Shown here piece after piece: positions 9,471 to 19,013 of a DNA stretch of 39,450 bases; the stretch's first letter is position 1; every line of letters starts with the position of its first letter. Source of the stretch: Geobacteraceae bacterium (GTDB lineage: Bacteria; Desulfobacterota; Desulfuromonadia; Geobacterales; Pseudopelobacteraceae); the NCBI GenBank assembly GCA_027404165.1, contig DAHZCG010000005.1:1-39450 (forward strand). Direction: 5' to 3'. Made by a program: the position numbers and the translations under genes. Under the pieces are notes generated by a model. It did not search any database. It was not told the DNA's origin and saw nothing but the letters and a program-made list of their open reading frames with translations.

Positions 9471-9498
9471 AAGGGCGGGAGAGGAATCTCCCGCCCTT
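9471..9498 (+). terminator. Hairpin terminator after glnA
   Basis: AAGGGCGGGAGA - GGAA - TCTCCCGCCCTT is a perfect 12-bp GC-rich stem with a tetraloop. The tract behind it (TATATTTC) has few T residues, but the stem is very strong. It lies 25 bases after the glnA stop. Confidence 0.75.
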
Positions 9499-9551
9499 TA
9501 TATTTCGCGCAAGCTGTTATTCATTTCCGTCAGCAAGTCTCTCCGTCATCC

Positions 9552-9580
9552 TTGATTTTTTCGCCGCACTTGTCTACTAT
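9552..9580 (+). promoter_or_regulatory. Possible sigma-70 promoter of ispG, near-leaderless
   Basis: TTGATT-N17-TACTAT has four of six matches in each hexamer and ideal spacing. The -10 ends at 9580, so transcription would start about 9587, one or two bases before the ispG ATG at 9589. No ribosome-binding site is seen upstream of that ATG, in agreement with a leaderless message. Confidence 0.4.
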
Positions 9581-9588
9581 GTCACGCT

Positions 9589-10635
9589 ATGAAAAAGACA
9601 ACCCGGCAATTACAGATAGGTTCCGTGCTCGTTGGCGGCGATGCTCCCTGCGCAGTTCAATCCATGTGCTCAACGGACACCCGTGATGTAACAGCAACCC
9701 TGGCCCAGATCCGTGGTCTGGCTGAAGGTGGCTGTGAAATCATCCGTTGCGCTGTACCTGACATGGATGCTGCCGTAGCACTTGGTCAGATCAAGCGCGA
9801 AAGCTCGATCCCGGTCATTGCAGACATCCATTTCGACTATAAACTGGCCCTGCAAGTGCTGGAGGGGGGCATTGATGGACTGCGGCTCAATCCCGGCAAC
9901 ATCGGGGATACCTGGAAGGTCGCCGAAGTGGTCAAGAGCGCTGCCGAACGCAAGGTTCCGATCCGCATCGGTGTCAATGCCGGCTCGCTGGAAAAGGAGC
10001 TGCTTGAAAAATACGGTCATCCCACGGCCGAGGCCATGGTGGAATCCGCGCTGGGCCACGTCCGCATTCTTGAGGATCTGGGATACCGTGAAATCAAGAT
10101 CTCCCTCAAGGCTTCCGATGTTATGAAGACCGTATCTGCCTACCGTCTGTTGTCTCTGAAGGTTGATTACCCTCTCCATATCGGCATTACAGAAGCCGGG
10201 ACCCTGTTTTCCGGCACGATCAAATCCTCCGTGGGACTCGGCATCCTGTTGGCCGATGGCATTGGTGATACCCTGCGCGTTTCACTGACCGGCGACCCGC
10301 TGGACGAAGTCAGGGTAGGGTACGAGATCCTGAAGAGTCTGGGATTGCGCCAGCGCGGCGTCAATTTCGTATCATGTCCGACCTGTGGCCGCTGCCAGAT
10401 CAATCTGATCAAGGTTGCCGAGGATGTCGAGCGGCGGTTGCAGGGGGTTGATAAACGGATAACCGTGGCAGTCATGGGATGTGCGGTCAATGGACCTGGT
10501 GAAGCCCGTGAAGCTGATGTGGGCATTGCCGGCGGAAAAGGGGAGGGGCTTGTTTTTCGTCATGGAGAGGTTATCCGCAAGGTTCCCGAAGATCAATTGG
10601 CTGATGCCCTGTTGGAAGAAATAAGTAAATTGTGA
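9589..10635 (+). CDS. ispG: 4-hydroxy-3-methylbut-2-en-1-yl diphosphate synthase
   Basis: A 348-residue IspG/GcpE, the penultimate enzyme of the MEP isoprenoid pathway; it reduces methylerythritol cyclodiphosphate using a [4Fe-4S] cluster. The N-terminal TIM-barrel carries VQSMCSTDTRDV and PVIADIHFDYKLAL. The C-terminal cluster domain shows SCPTCGRCQ near residue 262 and VMGCAVNGPGEA near 297, giving the three Cys ligands and the Glu region. The length matches the short bacterial form without the plant insert. The start lacks a Shine-Dalgarno sequence and may be leaderless. proS follows after 49 bases, suggesting an ispG-proS-ligase operon. Confidence 0.97.
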   Translation: MKKTTRQLQIGSVLVGGDAPCAVQSMCSTDTRDVTATLAQIRGLAEGGCEIIRCAVPDMDAAVALGQIKRESSIPVIADIHFDYKLALQVLEGGIDGLRLNPGNIGDTWKVAEVVKSAAERKVPIRIGVNAGSLEKELLEKYGHPTAEAMVESALGHVRILEDLGYREIKISLKASDVMKTVSAYRLLSLKVDYPLHIGITEAGTLFSGTIKSSVGLGILLADGIGDTLRVSLTGDPLDEVRVGYEILKSLGLRQRGVNFVSCPTCGRCQINLIKVAEDVERRLQGVDKRITVAVMGCAVNGPGEAREADVGIAGGKGEGLVFRHGEVIRKVPEDQLADALLEEISKL

Positions 10636-10684
10636 CGTTTTTACATCGAAATGCCATCCGACCACAACATCCCCTGAGGTGAAC

Positions 10685-12412
10685 ATGCTATATTCCCGTT
10701 ATTTCATTCCGACGCTCAAAGAAACCCCGTCCGACGCGGAAGTTATTTCCCATCAATTGATGCTCCGCGCCGGCTTGATCCGCAAGTTATCCGCCGGCAT
10801 CTACAACTATCTGCCGCTTGGTCTGCGCTCAATCCGCAAATTCGAGAACATTGTCCGTGAAGAGATGAACAAGGCCGATGCCATCGAGATGCTTATGCCG
10901 AGTGTTCAGCCGGCAGAACTGTGGCAGGAATCCGGCCGCTGGCAGTTCTATGGCAAAGAGTTGCTGCGCTTCAAGGATCGCAAGGAGAATGAGTTCTGCA
11001 TGGGGCCGACCCATGAAGAGGTCATCACCGATATGGTCCGTCGTGAGATCAAGAGCTATCGTCAGATGCCGATCAATTTCTATCAGATCCAAACCAAGTT
11101 CCGTGACGAAATCCGGCCTCGTTTCGGTCTGATGCGCGGCCGCGAGTTTATCATGAAGGATGCCTATTCTTTCGATGTGGACAGTTCTGCGGCAGATCTG
11201 TCTTACGACAAGATGTATCAGGCCTACATGCGTATCTTTGAGCGCTGCGGCTTGAACTTCCGGGCTGTGGAGGCTGATACCGGCAGTATTGGCGGTTCGT
11301 CTTCCCACGAGTTCATGGTGCTGGCCGATTCGGGTGAGGATGCCATTGTATCCTGTGATGCCTGCCGTTATGCCGCTAACGTTGAAAAAGCCGAATCGCG
11401 ACCTGTACCGGCCCAGGCTGAACCTGAACTCTCGCCGTTGCAAAAGACCACAACACCGGGCATGAAGACCATCGCCGATGTGGCCGGGTTCCTCGGCTTG
11501 GACTCAAATCAAACGGTAAAAACACTCGTATACTGTTCAGAAAAGGATGAACCGGTCATGGTGCTCTTACGTGGCGACCATGAACTGAACGAGATCAAAT
11601 TGAAGAATAACATGGGCTGGGATGAGGTGCGTATGGCCTCGGAAGAGCAGATTATGCAGCTGACCGGTTCTCCGGCCGGTTTTCTGGGGCCGATGGGGCT
11701 GAAACAGCCGCTGACGGTGATAGCTGATATCACCGTGCAAGGTATGTCCAATGTCGTGATCGGAGCCAACGAACGTGACATGCATTTCCAAAATGCCAAC
11801 CTGGGACGTGATTTTACCGTGGAGCGTTTTGTCGACCTGCGCAATGTCGTCGCCGGCGACCCGTGTCCGCGCTGCGAGCAGGGCAGACTGGAGATGTGGC
11901 GCGGCATAGAGGTTGGCCATGTCTTCAAGCTGGGAACCAAGTATTCGACAGCGCTGAATGCCACCTACCTGGATGCAGACGGCCGTGAGCAGGTCATTTT
12001 TATGGGCTGTTATGGCATCGGTATCGGTCGAACCATCGCGGCGGCCATCGAACAGAACCATGACGAAAACGGCATAATATTTCCGCTGCCGATTGCGCCC
12101 TTCCACTGCTCGGTCGTAGCCCTCAACACCAAAGACAAGGGCGTAATGGCCGAGGCGGAAGAAATCTATTTCAAGCTTGAAAAACTTGGTATGGACGTTC
12201 TCTTTGACGACCGTGATGAACGCCCCGGAATAAAATTCAAGGATAATGACCTGATCGGCATCCCGCTGCGGATTGTGGTAGGAAGCAAAGGCTTGGCAGA
12301 GGGCAAAGTTGAAGTCAAGAAACGCGCAACCGGCGAAGTGCTGTTATTGCCGATTGAAGAGGCGATTGAAACTGTCAGGCAGCTTGTGGAGAAGGCCCTG
12401 ACGTTCGCATAA
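10685..12412 (+). CDS. proS: Prolyl-tRNA synthetase, bacterial type with editing domain
   Basis: A 575-residue class II synthetase charging tRNA-Pro. It begins [20 protein letters not shown] and has motif 1/2 sequences in the first 200 residues ([36 protein letters not shown]). An inserted YbaK-like editing domain lies at about 225-400, motif 3 ([20 protein letters not shown]) near 445, and an anticodon-binding domain at the end. The ATG at 10685 follows GAGG at 10676-10679; a GTG at 10679 lies within that site and is unlikely. It is the second gene of the ispG-proS-ligase group. A tRNA-Pro gene also lies in this window, at 39170. Confidence 0.97.
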   Translation: MLYSRYFIPTLKETPSDAEVISHQLMLRAGLIRKLSAGIYNYLPLGLRSIRKFENIVREEMNKADAIEMLMPSVQPAELWQESGRWQFYGKELLRFKDRKENEFCMGPTHEEVITDMVRREIKSYRQMPINFYQIQTKFRDEIRPRFGLMRGREFIMKDAYSFDVDSSAADLSYDKMYQAYMRIFERCGLNFRAVEADTGSIGGSSSHEFMVLADSGEDAIVSCDACRYAANVEKAESRPVPAQAEPELSPLQKTTTPGMKTIADVAGFLGLDSNQTVKTLVYCSEKDEPVMVLLRGDHELNEIKLKNNMGWDEVRMASEEQIMQLTGSPAGFLGPMGLKQPLTVIADITVQGMSNVVIGANERDMHFQNANLGRDFTVERFVDLRNVVAGDPCPRCEQGRLEMWRGIEVGHVFKLGTKYSTALNATYLDADGREQVIFMGCYGIGIGRTIAAAIEQNHDENGIIFPLPIAPFHCSVVALNTKDKGVMAEAEEIYFKLEKLGMDVLFDDRDERPGIKFKDNDLIGIPLRIVVGSKGLAEGKVEVKKRATGEVLLLPIEEAIETVRQLVEKALTFA

Positions 12413-12431
12413 TCCATTGAAAGAGGTTGAG

Positions 12432-13739
12432 ATGCAGACTGCCATATGGGATCAGCAGCACGAATGCATGCCGCGTGAAGAGCTTGAACAGCTACAGCTT
12501 GAGCGTCTTCAGGCCACGCTCAACCGTGCCTATAAAAATGTCACCTGCTACCGCACCAAATTCAATGAACAGGGGATAGTTCCTGAAGACATCGCATCTT
12601 TGGCGGAACTTTCGAAACTGCCGTTTACCACCAAAGAGGATCTGCGCGTCAACTATCCCTATGGAATGTTTGCCGTGCCGCTGCGGGAAATCGTCCGTAT
12701 CCACTCATCCTCCGGCACTACCGGCAAGCCGACGGTTGTCGGTTATACCAAGAATGATCTGAAAACCTGGTCGAACCTGGTGGCCAGATTCATGACGTCT
12801 GCGGGCGTGACCCATGATGATGTTGTCCAGATAGCCTTTGGTTACGGCATGTTTACCGGTGCCTTTGGACTGCATTATGGTTCTGAGACTATCGGGGCGG
12901 CTGTCATTCCGATGAGTGGCGGCAATACCGAAAAACAGATATTGATCATGCAGGACTACAAATCCACCGTTCTGGTCTGTACCCCCAGTTACGCCATCAC
13001 TATCGCCGATCACATCGAAAGACTGGGTATTGATCCCAAAACCCTGTCTCTCAAGGCAGGTCTGTTCGGCGGTGAACCCTGGTCCGAGGCTATGCGCAGG
13101 GAGATAGAATCGCGTCTGATGATCAGCGCCACCGACAATTACGGCCTGTCGGAGATCATTGGACCGGGAGTTGCCGGTGAATGTGCGTTCAAATGCGGCA
13201 TGCACCTCTCTGAGGATGCCTTCATTCCGGAGATCATCGATCCCGAAACCTGCCAGGTCTTGCCACCCGGAAGCGTCGGTGAGCTCGTTCTGACCACAAT
13301 CAGTAAAGAAGCGTTACCGCTGATCCGCTACCGGACGCGGGATATCACCAGCCTGGAATATAGTACCTGCGCGTGCGGTCGTACCCTGGTTAGAATGAAA
13401 AAGACCATGGGGCGCAGCGATGATATGCTGATCATCAAAGGGGTCAATGTCTTCCCATCGCAGATAGAAGAGGTCCTGGTTGCTATTGAAGGCTGTGAGC
13501 CTCATTACCAGCTGGTGGTGGACCGCAAGGGCGCGCTGGATATCCTTGAGGTCTGCATCGAGGTTACGGAGAATATCTTTTTTGACGAGATGAAAAAGCA
13601 GCGGGCATTCCTGGAACGTGTTGAGAAGAAGATTGATTCTGTATTGGGAGTCAGCGTCTCGGTAAAACTGGTTGAACCAAACAGTATCCCGCGACATGAC
13701 GGAAAAGCAGCGCGGGTAATCGATAAACGGAGTTTCTGA
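12432..13739 (+). CDS. paaK: Phenylacetate-CoA ligase-like AMP-forming enzyme
   Basis: A 435-residue member of the PaaK branch of the adenylate-forming ligases, which activate aryl acids with ATP and CoA. The phosphate-binding loop [16 protein letters not shown] lies near residue 93; [16 protein letters not shown] and [10 protein letters not shown] (about residue 300) are the adenylation motifs, and [20 protein letters not shown] (about 325-344) opens the C-terminal lid. The ATG at 12432 has GAGG five bases before it; the upstream TTG has none. It follows proS by 19 bases. No other phenylacetate-degradation gene is nearby. In Geobacter relatives such ligases accompany aromatic or indolepyruvate ferredoxin oxidoreductase metabolism, so the exact substrate is inferred only. 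Confidence 0.85.
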   Translation: MQTAIWDQQHECMPREELEQLQLERLQATLNRAYKNVTCYRTKFNEQGIVPEDIASLAELSKLPFTTKEDLRVNYPYGMFAVPLREIVRIHSSSGTTGKPTVVGYTKNDLKTWSNLVARFMTSAGVTHDDVVQIAFGYGMFTGAFGLHYGSETIGAAVIPMSGGNTEKQILIMQDYKSTVLVCTPSYAITIADHIERLGIDPKTLSLKAGLFGGEPWSEAMRREIESRLMISATDNYGLSEIIGPGVAGECAFKCGMHLSEDAFIPEIIDPETCQVLPPGSVGELVLTTISKEALPLIRYRTRDITSLEYSTCACGRTLVRMKKTMGRSDDMLIIKGVNVFPSQIEEVLVAIEGCEPHYQLVVDRKGALDILEVCIEVTENIFFDEMKKQRAFLERVEKKIDSVLGVSVSVKLVEPNSIPRHDGKAARVIDKRSF

Positions 13740-13788
13740 ACACAAGGTGGCCTGATGTCCGCCGAAAAATTATTACAGAGGCGTTGAA

Positions 13789-16296
13789 TCAGGCCTCGGC
13801 ATCGATCGGCATCGGTCTCAGATGCCAGATGTCATTATTGTAATCGCTGATCGTCCGGTCGGTGGAAAACTTGCCGCTGCAGGCGGTGTTGATGATGCTC
13901 ATACGGGTCCAGCGCTCGCGCTCCTGATACGCTACCGCCACGCGCTTCTGGGCATCTACGAAACTGCGGAAATCCACAGCCGTCATCCAGGGGTCATGCG
14001 GGCTGCAAATCGCGTTGATGATCGGGTCAAAGAGACCTGCCTCAAACAGATTGAAATGACCACAACGCAGCAGTGTCATGACCCGCTGCAGATCGTTGTC
14101 ACGACTGATCACGCCGTTCGGATCATAGTTCCCCCGCAATTCCTCCACCTCTTCACTGGTCAGGCCGAACATGAAGAAGTTCTCCTCGCCGACCTCCGCG
14201 CGTATCTCGATATTGGCGCCATCCAGGGTGCCGATGGTCAGGGCGCCGTTCATCATGAACTTCATATTTCCGGTGCCGGAGGCTTCCTTGCCGGCCGTGG
14301 AGAGCTGTTCCGAGAGATCGCTGCCGGGGCAGATAACCTCCATGGCGGTGACGCTGTAGTTGGGCAGAAAGGCCACTTTGAGCCTGTCTCCAACGGCCGG
14401 ATCGGCATTGACGACCGCGGCCACGTTATTGATCAGCTTGATGATCAGTTTCGCCATGGCATAGCCGGGAGCCGCCTTGCCCCCGATCAGCACGCAACGG
14501 TCCGTCCAGTTGCCCGTATCGTCCCGTTTGATCCGGTCGTAGAGGTGGATGACATGCAGGATGTTGAGGAGCTGACGTTTGTATTCATGGATCCGCTTGA
14601 CCTGGACATCAAACAGGCCGTCCGGGTTGAAGGTGACCCGGCATTTTTCCTGAACGAGGGCAGACAGCCGTTCCTTGTTGGCCTGCTTGACCTCGTGCCA
14701 TTGCTGACGGAAGGCGGGGTCATCGGCATATCCCGCAATCTGTTTGATCTGCTGCAGAACGGCCACCCAGCCGTCACCTATCTTTTCGGTTATCAGCCTG
14801 CTCAGACCGGGATTGCAGTGTGCGATCCAGCGTCGCGGCGTCACTCCATTGGTCTTGTTATTGAACTTGCCGGGCCAGAGTTCATAATAATCACGGAACA
14901 GCCCCTGAATCAGGAGTTGTGAGTGCAGGGCGGCAACGCCGTTGACCGAATAACTCCCGACAATCGCCAGGTAGGCCATGCGGATATGGGGGACGGGGCC
15001 CTCTTCGATGATCGACATGCGTCTCATGCGGTCAATGTCGCCGGGCCAACGGCTGGAAACCTCCGTCATGAAATGGGCATTGATCTCCAGGATGATCTCC
15101 AGCAGGCGGGGGAGCAACTGGCCAAAGAGCGGCAGCGGCCATTTTTCGAGCGCTTCGGGGAGCAGGGTGTGGTTGGTGTAGGCCATCGTTTGACGGGTAA
15201 TCCCCCAGGCCTGATCCCAGCCCATGTTGTGATCGTCCATCAGAATGCGCATCAGTTCGGGCACGGCGCAACTGGGATGGGTATCGTTCAACTGAAAGCA
15301 GTTGTTGGCGGCAAAAAGGGTGAAGTCCCCCTTGCGCATCATCACCCAGCGGTCGATCACATCCTGGAGACTGGCCGAGGCCAGGAAATACTGCTGGCGC
15401 AGCCGGAGCACCTTGCCGTTTTCACTGGCGTCGTTGGGATAGAGCACCATGGTGATGTTCTCTGCCTCGTTTTTGGTGGCCACCGATTCGGCATAGCCTC
15501 CGGCATTGAATTCACCCAGGTCGAAGGCATCCGTGGCCGCAGCCTTCCAGAGTCGCAGGGTGTTGACCGTGCCGTTGCGATAGCCGGGGATCGGGATGTC
15601 ATAGGGGACCGCCAGTACATCCCGGCTGCCAACCCAGCGCACGCGTTGCTCGCCGGTATCCGACCGGTACTGCTCCGTATGTCCTCCGAAACGTATGCGC
15701 TGGATGAATTCCGGCCGTTCCTGCTCCCAGGGGTTGCCGTCCCGCAGCCAGTGATCCGGCTCCTCTATCTGGCGGCCGTCAACGATGCGCTGACGGAACA
15801 TGCCGTATTCATAGCGGATGCCATAGCCCATGACCGGCAGTTGCAGGGTGGCACAGCTGTCCAGAAAACAGGCCGCCAGACGCCCCAGGCCTCCATTGCC
15901 GAGGCCGGCATCGATCTCGGATTCGGCGAGATATTCCAGTTTGATGCCAAGCCCCTGCATGGCCTGTCCGGCCTCATCGGTAATGCCGAGATTCAGCATG
16001 GCGTTGCCCAGGGTTCGCCCCATCAGAAACTCCAGCGACAGGTAGTAGCCGCGCTTGCAGCTGGATTCGATGTAGGAGTAGCGGGTCCTTCGCCAGCGGT
16101 CCATCAGGCGGTCACGCACGGTTAGCGCCAATGCCTTGTAATAATAATTCACGGAATAGCAGTATTTGTTCTGGCCGAGGCTGTACGCAAAATAACGGCG
16201 GTAATCATGCGTCAGGGCGGCTGCATCCAGCGCCAAAGGTGGCAGTTCGGTCAGGCCGGGTGACTTGATTGTGGTGTGTTTCCGTTTGTGAGCCAT
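13789..16296 (-). CDS. glgP: Glycogen/alpha-glucan phosphorylase
   Basis: An 835-residue GT35 phosphorylase releasing glucose-1-phosphate from glycogen or maltodextrin in the cytosol. Seen: GRTLGNAMLNLG near residue 90, LGNGGLGRLAACFLDS near 130, FNNKTNGVTPRRW near 490, FDVQVKRIHEYKRQLLN near 570, and the pyridoxal-phosphate lysine in SGTGNMKFMMNGALTIGTLD near 675. The length equals that of the family. The ATG at 16296 has GGAG seven bases upstream. It is convergent with the ligase gene and follows mtaB on the same strand after 78 bases. No glycogen synthase or branching enzyme lies in the window. Long plus-strand reading frames opposite this gene are shadows of its codon bias. Confidence 0.96.
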   Translation of the reverse strand: MAHKRKHTTIKSPGLTELPPLALDAAALTHDYRRYFAYSLGQNKYCYSVNYYYKALALTVRDRLMDRWRRTRYSYIESSCKRGYYLSLEFLMGRTLGNAMLNLGITDEAGQAMQGLGIKLEYLAESEIDAGLGNGGLGRLAACFLDSCATLQLPVMGYGIRYEYGMFRQRIVDGRQIEEPDHWLRDGNPWEQERPEFIQRIRFGGHTEQYRSDTGEQRVRWVGSRDVLAVPYDIPIPGYRNGTVNTLRLWKAAATDAFDLGEFNAGGYAESVATKNEAENITMVLYPNDASENGKVLRLRQQYFLASASLQDVIDRWVMMRKGDFTLFAANNCFQLNDTHPSCAVPELMRILMDDHNMGWDQAWGITRQTMAYTNHTLLPEALEKWPLPLFGQLLPRLLEIILEINAHFMTEVSSRWPGDIDRMRRMSIIEEGPVPHIRMAYLAIVGSYSVNGVAALHSQLLIQGLFRDYYELWPGKFNNKTNGVTPRRWIAHCNPGLSRLITEKIGDGWVAVLQQIKQIAGYADDPAFRQQWHEVKQANKERLSALVQEKCRVTFNPDGLFDVQVKRIHEYKRQLLNILHVIHLYDRIKRDDTGNWTDRCVLIGGKAAPGYAMAKLIIKLINNVAAVVNADPAVGDRLKVAFLPNYSVTAMEVICPGSDLSEQLSTAGKEASGTGNMKFMMNGALTIGTLDGANIEIRAEVGEENFFMFGLTSEEVEELRGNYDPNGVISRDNDLQRVMTLLRCGHFNLFEAGLFDPIINAICSPHDPWMTAVDFRSFVDAQKRVAVAYQERERWTRMSIINTACSGKFSTDRTISDYNNDIWHLRPMPIDAEA

Positions 16297-16374
16297 AGTC
16301 GTCTCCGTTTTTGCGGTGAGGGTAGCGTAGTTGCAATGGCCTGTCGTAGCGCAGCAGATCGCCTGTGTGTCTGA

Positions 16375-17658
16375 CTATGATAGCAATCCCAAAACCCCGC
16401 TATCGCCAACTTCAGTCACTCGTACGGTACACTCGGTATTGATCAAATCCGCGTGCCCGGCGAAGGCAACATTGACGTAGTTTCTGGACAATCCCCGGCA
16501 CATCCCTGTCTTGGCGTCACGCCCCTGTACCAGAATCTTGAGTTCCCGGCCATTCTGACGTTGCAGAAATTCAATCTTTTTTGCTGTTGCCGCAGCCCGA
16601 AGCTTTTCAGCCCTTTTCGTGATGACATACGTCGGAACCTGACCGGGCATGTCTGCCGCTTTCGTGCCGGGGCGCCTGGAATAGGGGAACACATGCAGGT
16701 CTGAGAATGGCAGCGCGTTGATCAGCTGCAGTGTCGTGTCAAACTCGGCCTCACTCTCGCCGGGAAATCCGGCAATCACATCGGCACCGATAAACACATC
16801 TGGAATCGATGCGCTGACCCTCTGCATGAGATCGAGAAAGAAATCCGTTGTGTAGCGACGTCCCATACGTTGCAGCACATGGTCGCAGCCGCTTTGCAGG
16901 GGCAGATGCAGATGTGGGCAGACGATCTCCGAGTGCGCCATCAGGGCCAGCAGCTCCTCGCTTATTTCGTTCGGTTCCACCGATCCGATGCGCAGACGCG
17001 GCACGATCCGTTCATTGTCGATACGCCGCACCAGGTCGGTCAGTGTAGCCGGCGGGGCGAGATCAAGGCCGTAGGCACCCAGGTGGATGCCGGTCAGCAC
17101 GACCTCCCGATAGTTGTTGGCAACCAGTTCACGGATGCCATTTAGTACATCCTCAGCCGGCACACTGCGGCTTCTGCCACGGGCATAGGGGACGATACAG
17201 TAGCTGCAGAATGAATTGCACCCGTTCTGGGCCTGTAGAAAGGCGCGGGTGTGTTCGGCAAAGCTCTCCAGCTTCAGGGGGCCGGCTTCTTTTTCGCCGG
17301 CGATATCCGAGACACGGCTTTCGCCGGATTCAACCAGTGCTATGATATCCTGCTTCTCCCGATTGCCCAGAACGCTGTCCACCTCGGGCAGTCGCTCCAA
17401 TTCCTCCGGCGCCACCTGGGCGTAACAGCCGGTGGCCACGATGCGTGCCTCAGGATTGAGACGCCGGGCGCGGCGGATCAGGCGGCGGGTTTCGGCATCC
17501 GTGCGGGCGGTGACCGTGCAGGAGTTGATGACATAAATGTCGGCTTCCGCCGAAAACGGAACCATGGTGTAACCGCTCTTCTTGAATTTCTCGCTCATGG
17601 CTGCCGATTCGAACTGGTTGGTCTTGCATCCTAGGGTTGTAATTGCTACTCGTTTCAT
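16375..17658 (-). CDS. mtaB: tRNA t6A37 methylthiotransferase
   Basis: A 427-residue radical-SAM enzyme converting t6A37 of tRNA to ms2t6A. The N-terminal UPF0004 domain carries three Cys (TLGCKTNQFE, INSCTVTARTD, ATGCYAQV) for the auxiliary cluster. The radical-SAM CxxxCxxC is in NGCNSFCSYCIVPYARGRSR near residue 150, and a TRAM-like C-terminus follows. LGCKTNQFE and the length favour MtaB over MiaB or RimO. The ATG at 17658 overlaps the stop of the upstream MATE gene by four bases (ATGA), so translation is probably coupled. Longer in-frame starts would run into the MATE coding sequence. Confidence 0.94.
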   Translation of the reverse strand: MKRVAITTLGCKTNQFESAAMSEKFKKSGYTMVPFSAEADIYVINSCTVTARTDAETRRLIRRARRLNPEARIVATGCYAQVAPEELERLPEVDSVLGNREKQDIIALVESGESRVSDIAGEKEAGPLKLESFAEHTRAFLQAQNGCNSFCSYCIVPYARGRSRSVPAEDVLNGIRELVANNYREVVLTGIHLGAYGLDLAPPATLTDLVRRIDNERIVPRLRIGSVEPNEISEELLALMAHSEIVCPHLHLPLQSGCDHVLQRMGRRYTTDFFLDLMQRVSASIPDVFIGADVIAGFPGESEAEFDTTLQLINALPFSDLHVFPYSRRPGTKAADMPGQVPTYVITKRAEKLRAAATAKKIEFLQRQNGRELKILVQGRDAKTGMCRGLSRNYVNVAFAGHADLINTECTVRVTEVGDSGVLGLLS

Positions 17659-19010
17659 ACGATGGTCGTGTCCTTTTCCAGCTGTTTCAAGATCCAGGTT
17701 ACATACACTACGACAATTATCGCGGCCGACCAGGTGGTCGCAAATATCCCCCACCAGATGCCCATGACGCCCAACCCCAGAACAATTGCCAACACATGGA
17801 ACGTCAGCCAGGGGGCGGCGATCTGTCGATACAGACCGATCCAGAGGGCAAAAACCGGCTTTTTGATGCCCTGCATGGCCGAGACGCAGACATACAGGAG
17901 CACATAGGCCGGGAACACCAAGGCTTCGATTCTCAAGAAACTGACACCGCTTGCGATAACGGCCGGATCGCGGCTGAAGACCGACATCAATTCGCGAGTG
18001 AAGGTCAGCGCGGCAGTCGTCCCTATCGCAGCCAGGATGAAGCCGTAGCGCAGGGACAGGGACAGCACCTGCCGGATGCGGTCGAAGCGCTCTGCGCCGA
18101 AGTTCTGGGCAGAGAGTGCCAGTGTGGAGATGTTCAAGCCCATAATCGGGAGCAGAGCGATCTGCTCGATACGTGTGCCGATGCCGTAGGCTGCTACCAC
18201 ATCTTTGCCGAACCTGCCAGCAAACCAGGTGATGATGAATATCCCCATAGACACAGTCAGCATGTTCAGGGCGGACGGGAAACCCTGCCGGGCCAGTTCG
18301 CGATACTGCTGCGAGCGGGGCAGCAGTTCAGACAGACGGAAGTTGCTGATCACCCCCAGGGTGGCGAGCCGGCTGAACATATAAAAATTCCCCAGGCACT
18401 GAATCAATATGGTGGCGAGCGCGATCCCGGGCAGCCCCATGGCAGGTATACCAAAACCGCCGTACATAAACCAGGGGTCCAGAAGCAGATTAAGCACGAA
18501 AGCGCTTACCAGAAAGTTCCGGTAACAGACGGTGTTGCCGTGCGAATTGAGAATCGCGCTCATCACGAAGTTGAGCAGGAAGAACGTGGTTCCGCAGAAA
18601 ATGACATGCATGTAGCTCAGGGCCAGCGAGAGATAGTCACCTTCTGCACCCATAAAACGAAAAATATGCGGGGCAAAGGCCAGCCCCAGCACGGTCAGTA
18701 CACAGGCGCTCAACAGAGCGAAAGAAAGCGCTTGAAGCACATAGCGGCGGGTTTTGTCGTGTTCACCGCGACCCAGTGCATTGCCGATCAGGGCCGTCGC
18801 GCCGGTCGAGACCCCCGAACCGATGGCCAGAATGATGAAAAATACCGGGAAGCAGAGGGACATGGCTGCCAGGGCAGTGGTGGATAGCCGGCCGCCATAC
18901 CAGGTATCCACGACGTTGAACATGGTGTTGAAAAAGAAACCGGTGCCGGCCGGTATGGCCAGACGACGGATCAGCACCGCTACGGGTGCGGTCGTCAGAT
19001 CCGTACGCAT
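17655..19010 (-). CDS. MATE-family multidrug/toxin efflux transporter
   Basis: A 451-residue inner-membrane protein with about 12 hydrophobic segments in two halves. The start region (IRRLAIPAGTGFFFNTMFNVVDTWYGGRLST) is the typical MatE opening, and a second MatE unit begins around residue 235 (ARQGFPSALNMLTVSMGIFI). It should export cationic compounds using a sodium or proton gradient; the substrate is unknown. Its ATG is only three bases after the TAA of the DUF748 gene and no ribosome-binding site precedes it, which points to termination-reinitiation. Its stop overlaps the mtaB start by four bases. The gene order DUF748-MATE-mtaB therefore looks like a tight operon. Confidence 0.93.
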   Translation of the reverse strand: MRTDLTTAPVAVLIRRLAIPAGTGFFFNTMFNVVDTWYGGRLSTTALAAMSLCFPVFFIILAIGSGVSTGATALIGNALGRGEHDKTRRYVLQALSFALLSACVLTVLGLAFAPHIFRFMGAEGDYLSLALSYMHVIFCGTTFFLLNFVMSAILNSHGNTVCYRNFLVSAFVLNLLLDPWFMYGGFGIPAMGLPGIALATILIQCLGNFYMFSRLATLGVISNFRLSELLPRSQQYRELARQGFPSALNMLTVSMGIFIITWFAGRFGKDVVAAYGIGTRIEQIALLPIMGLNISTLALSAQNFGAERFDRIRQVLSLSLRYGFILAAIGTTAALTFTRELMSVFSRDPAVIASGVSFLRIEALVFPAYVLLYVCVSAMQGIKKPVFALWIGLYRQIAAPWLTFHVLAIVLGLGVMGIWWGIFATTWSAAIIVVVYVTWILKQLEKDTTIV

Positions 19011-19013
19011 CTA

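Noticed and set aside
13749..13795. Inverted repeat GGCCTGAT ... ATCAGGCC between the ligase and glgP genes
   Set aside because: The loop is 31 bases, there is no T-run, and one arm lies in glgP coding sequence.
13822..16125. Two long plus-strand frames (366 and 400 codons) opposite glgP
   Set aside because: They are antisense to a clear glycogen phosphorylase, have no recognisable domains, and reflect GC-rich codon use.
17643..18887. 414-codon plus-strand frame opposite the MATE gene
   Set aside because: His/Gln/Gly-rich low-complexity translation antisense to a transporter; a shadow of its hydrophobic codons.
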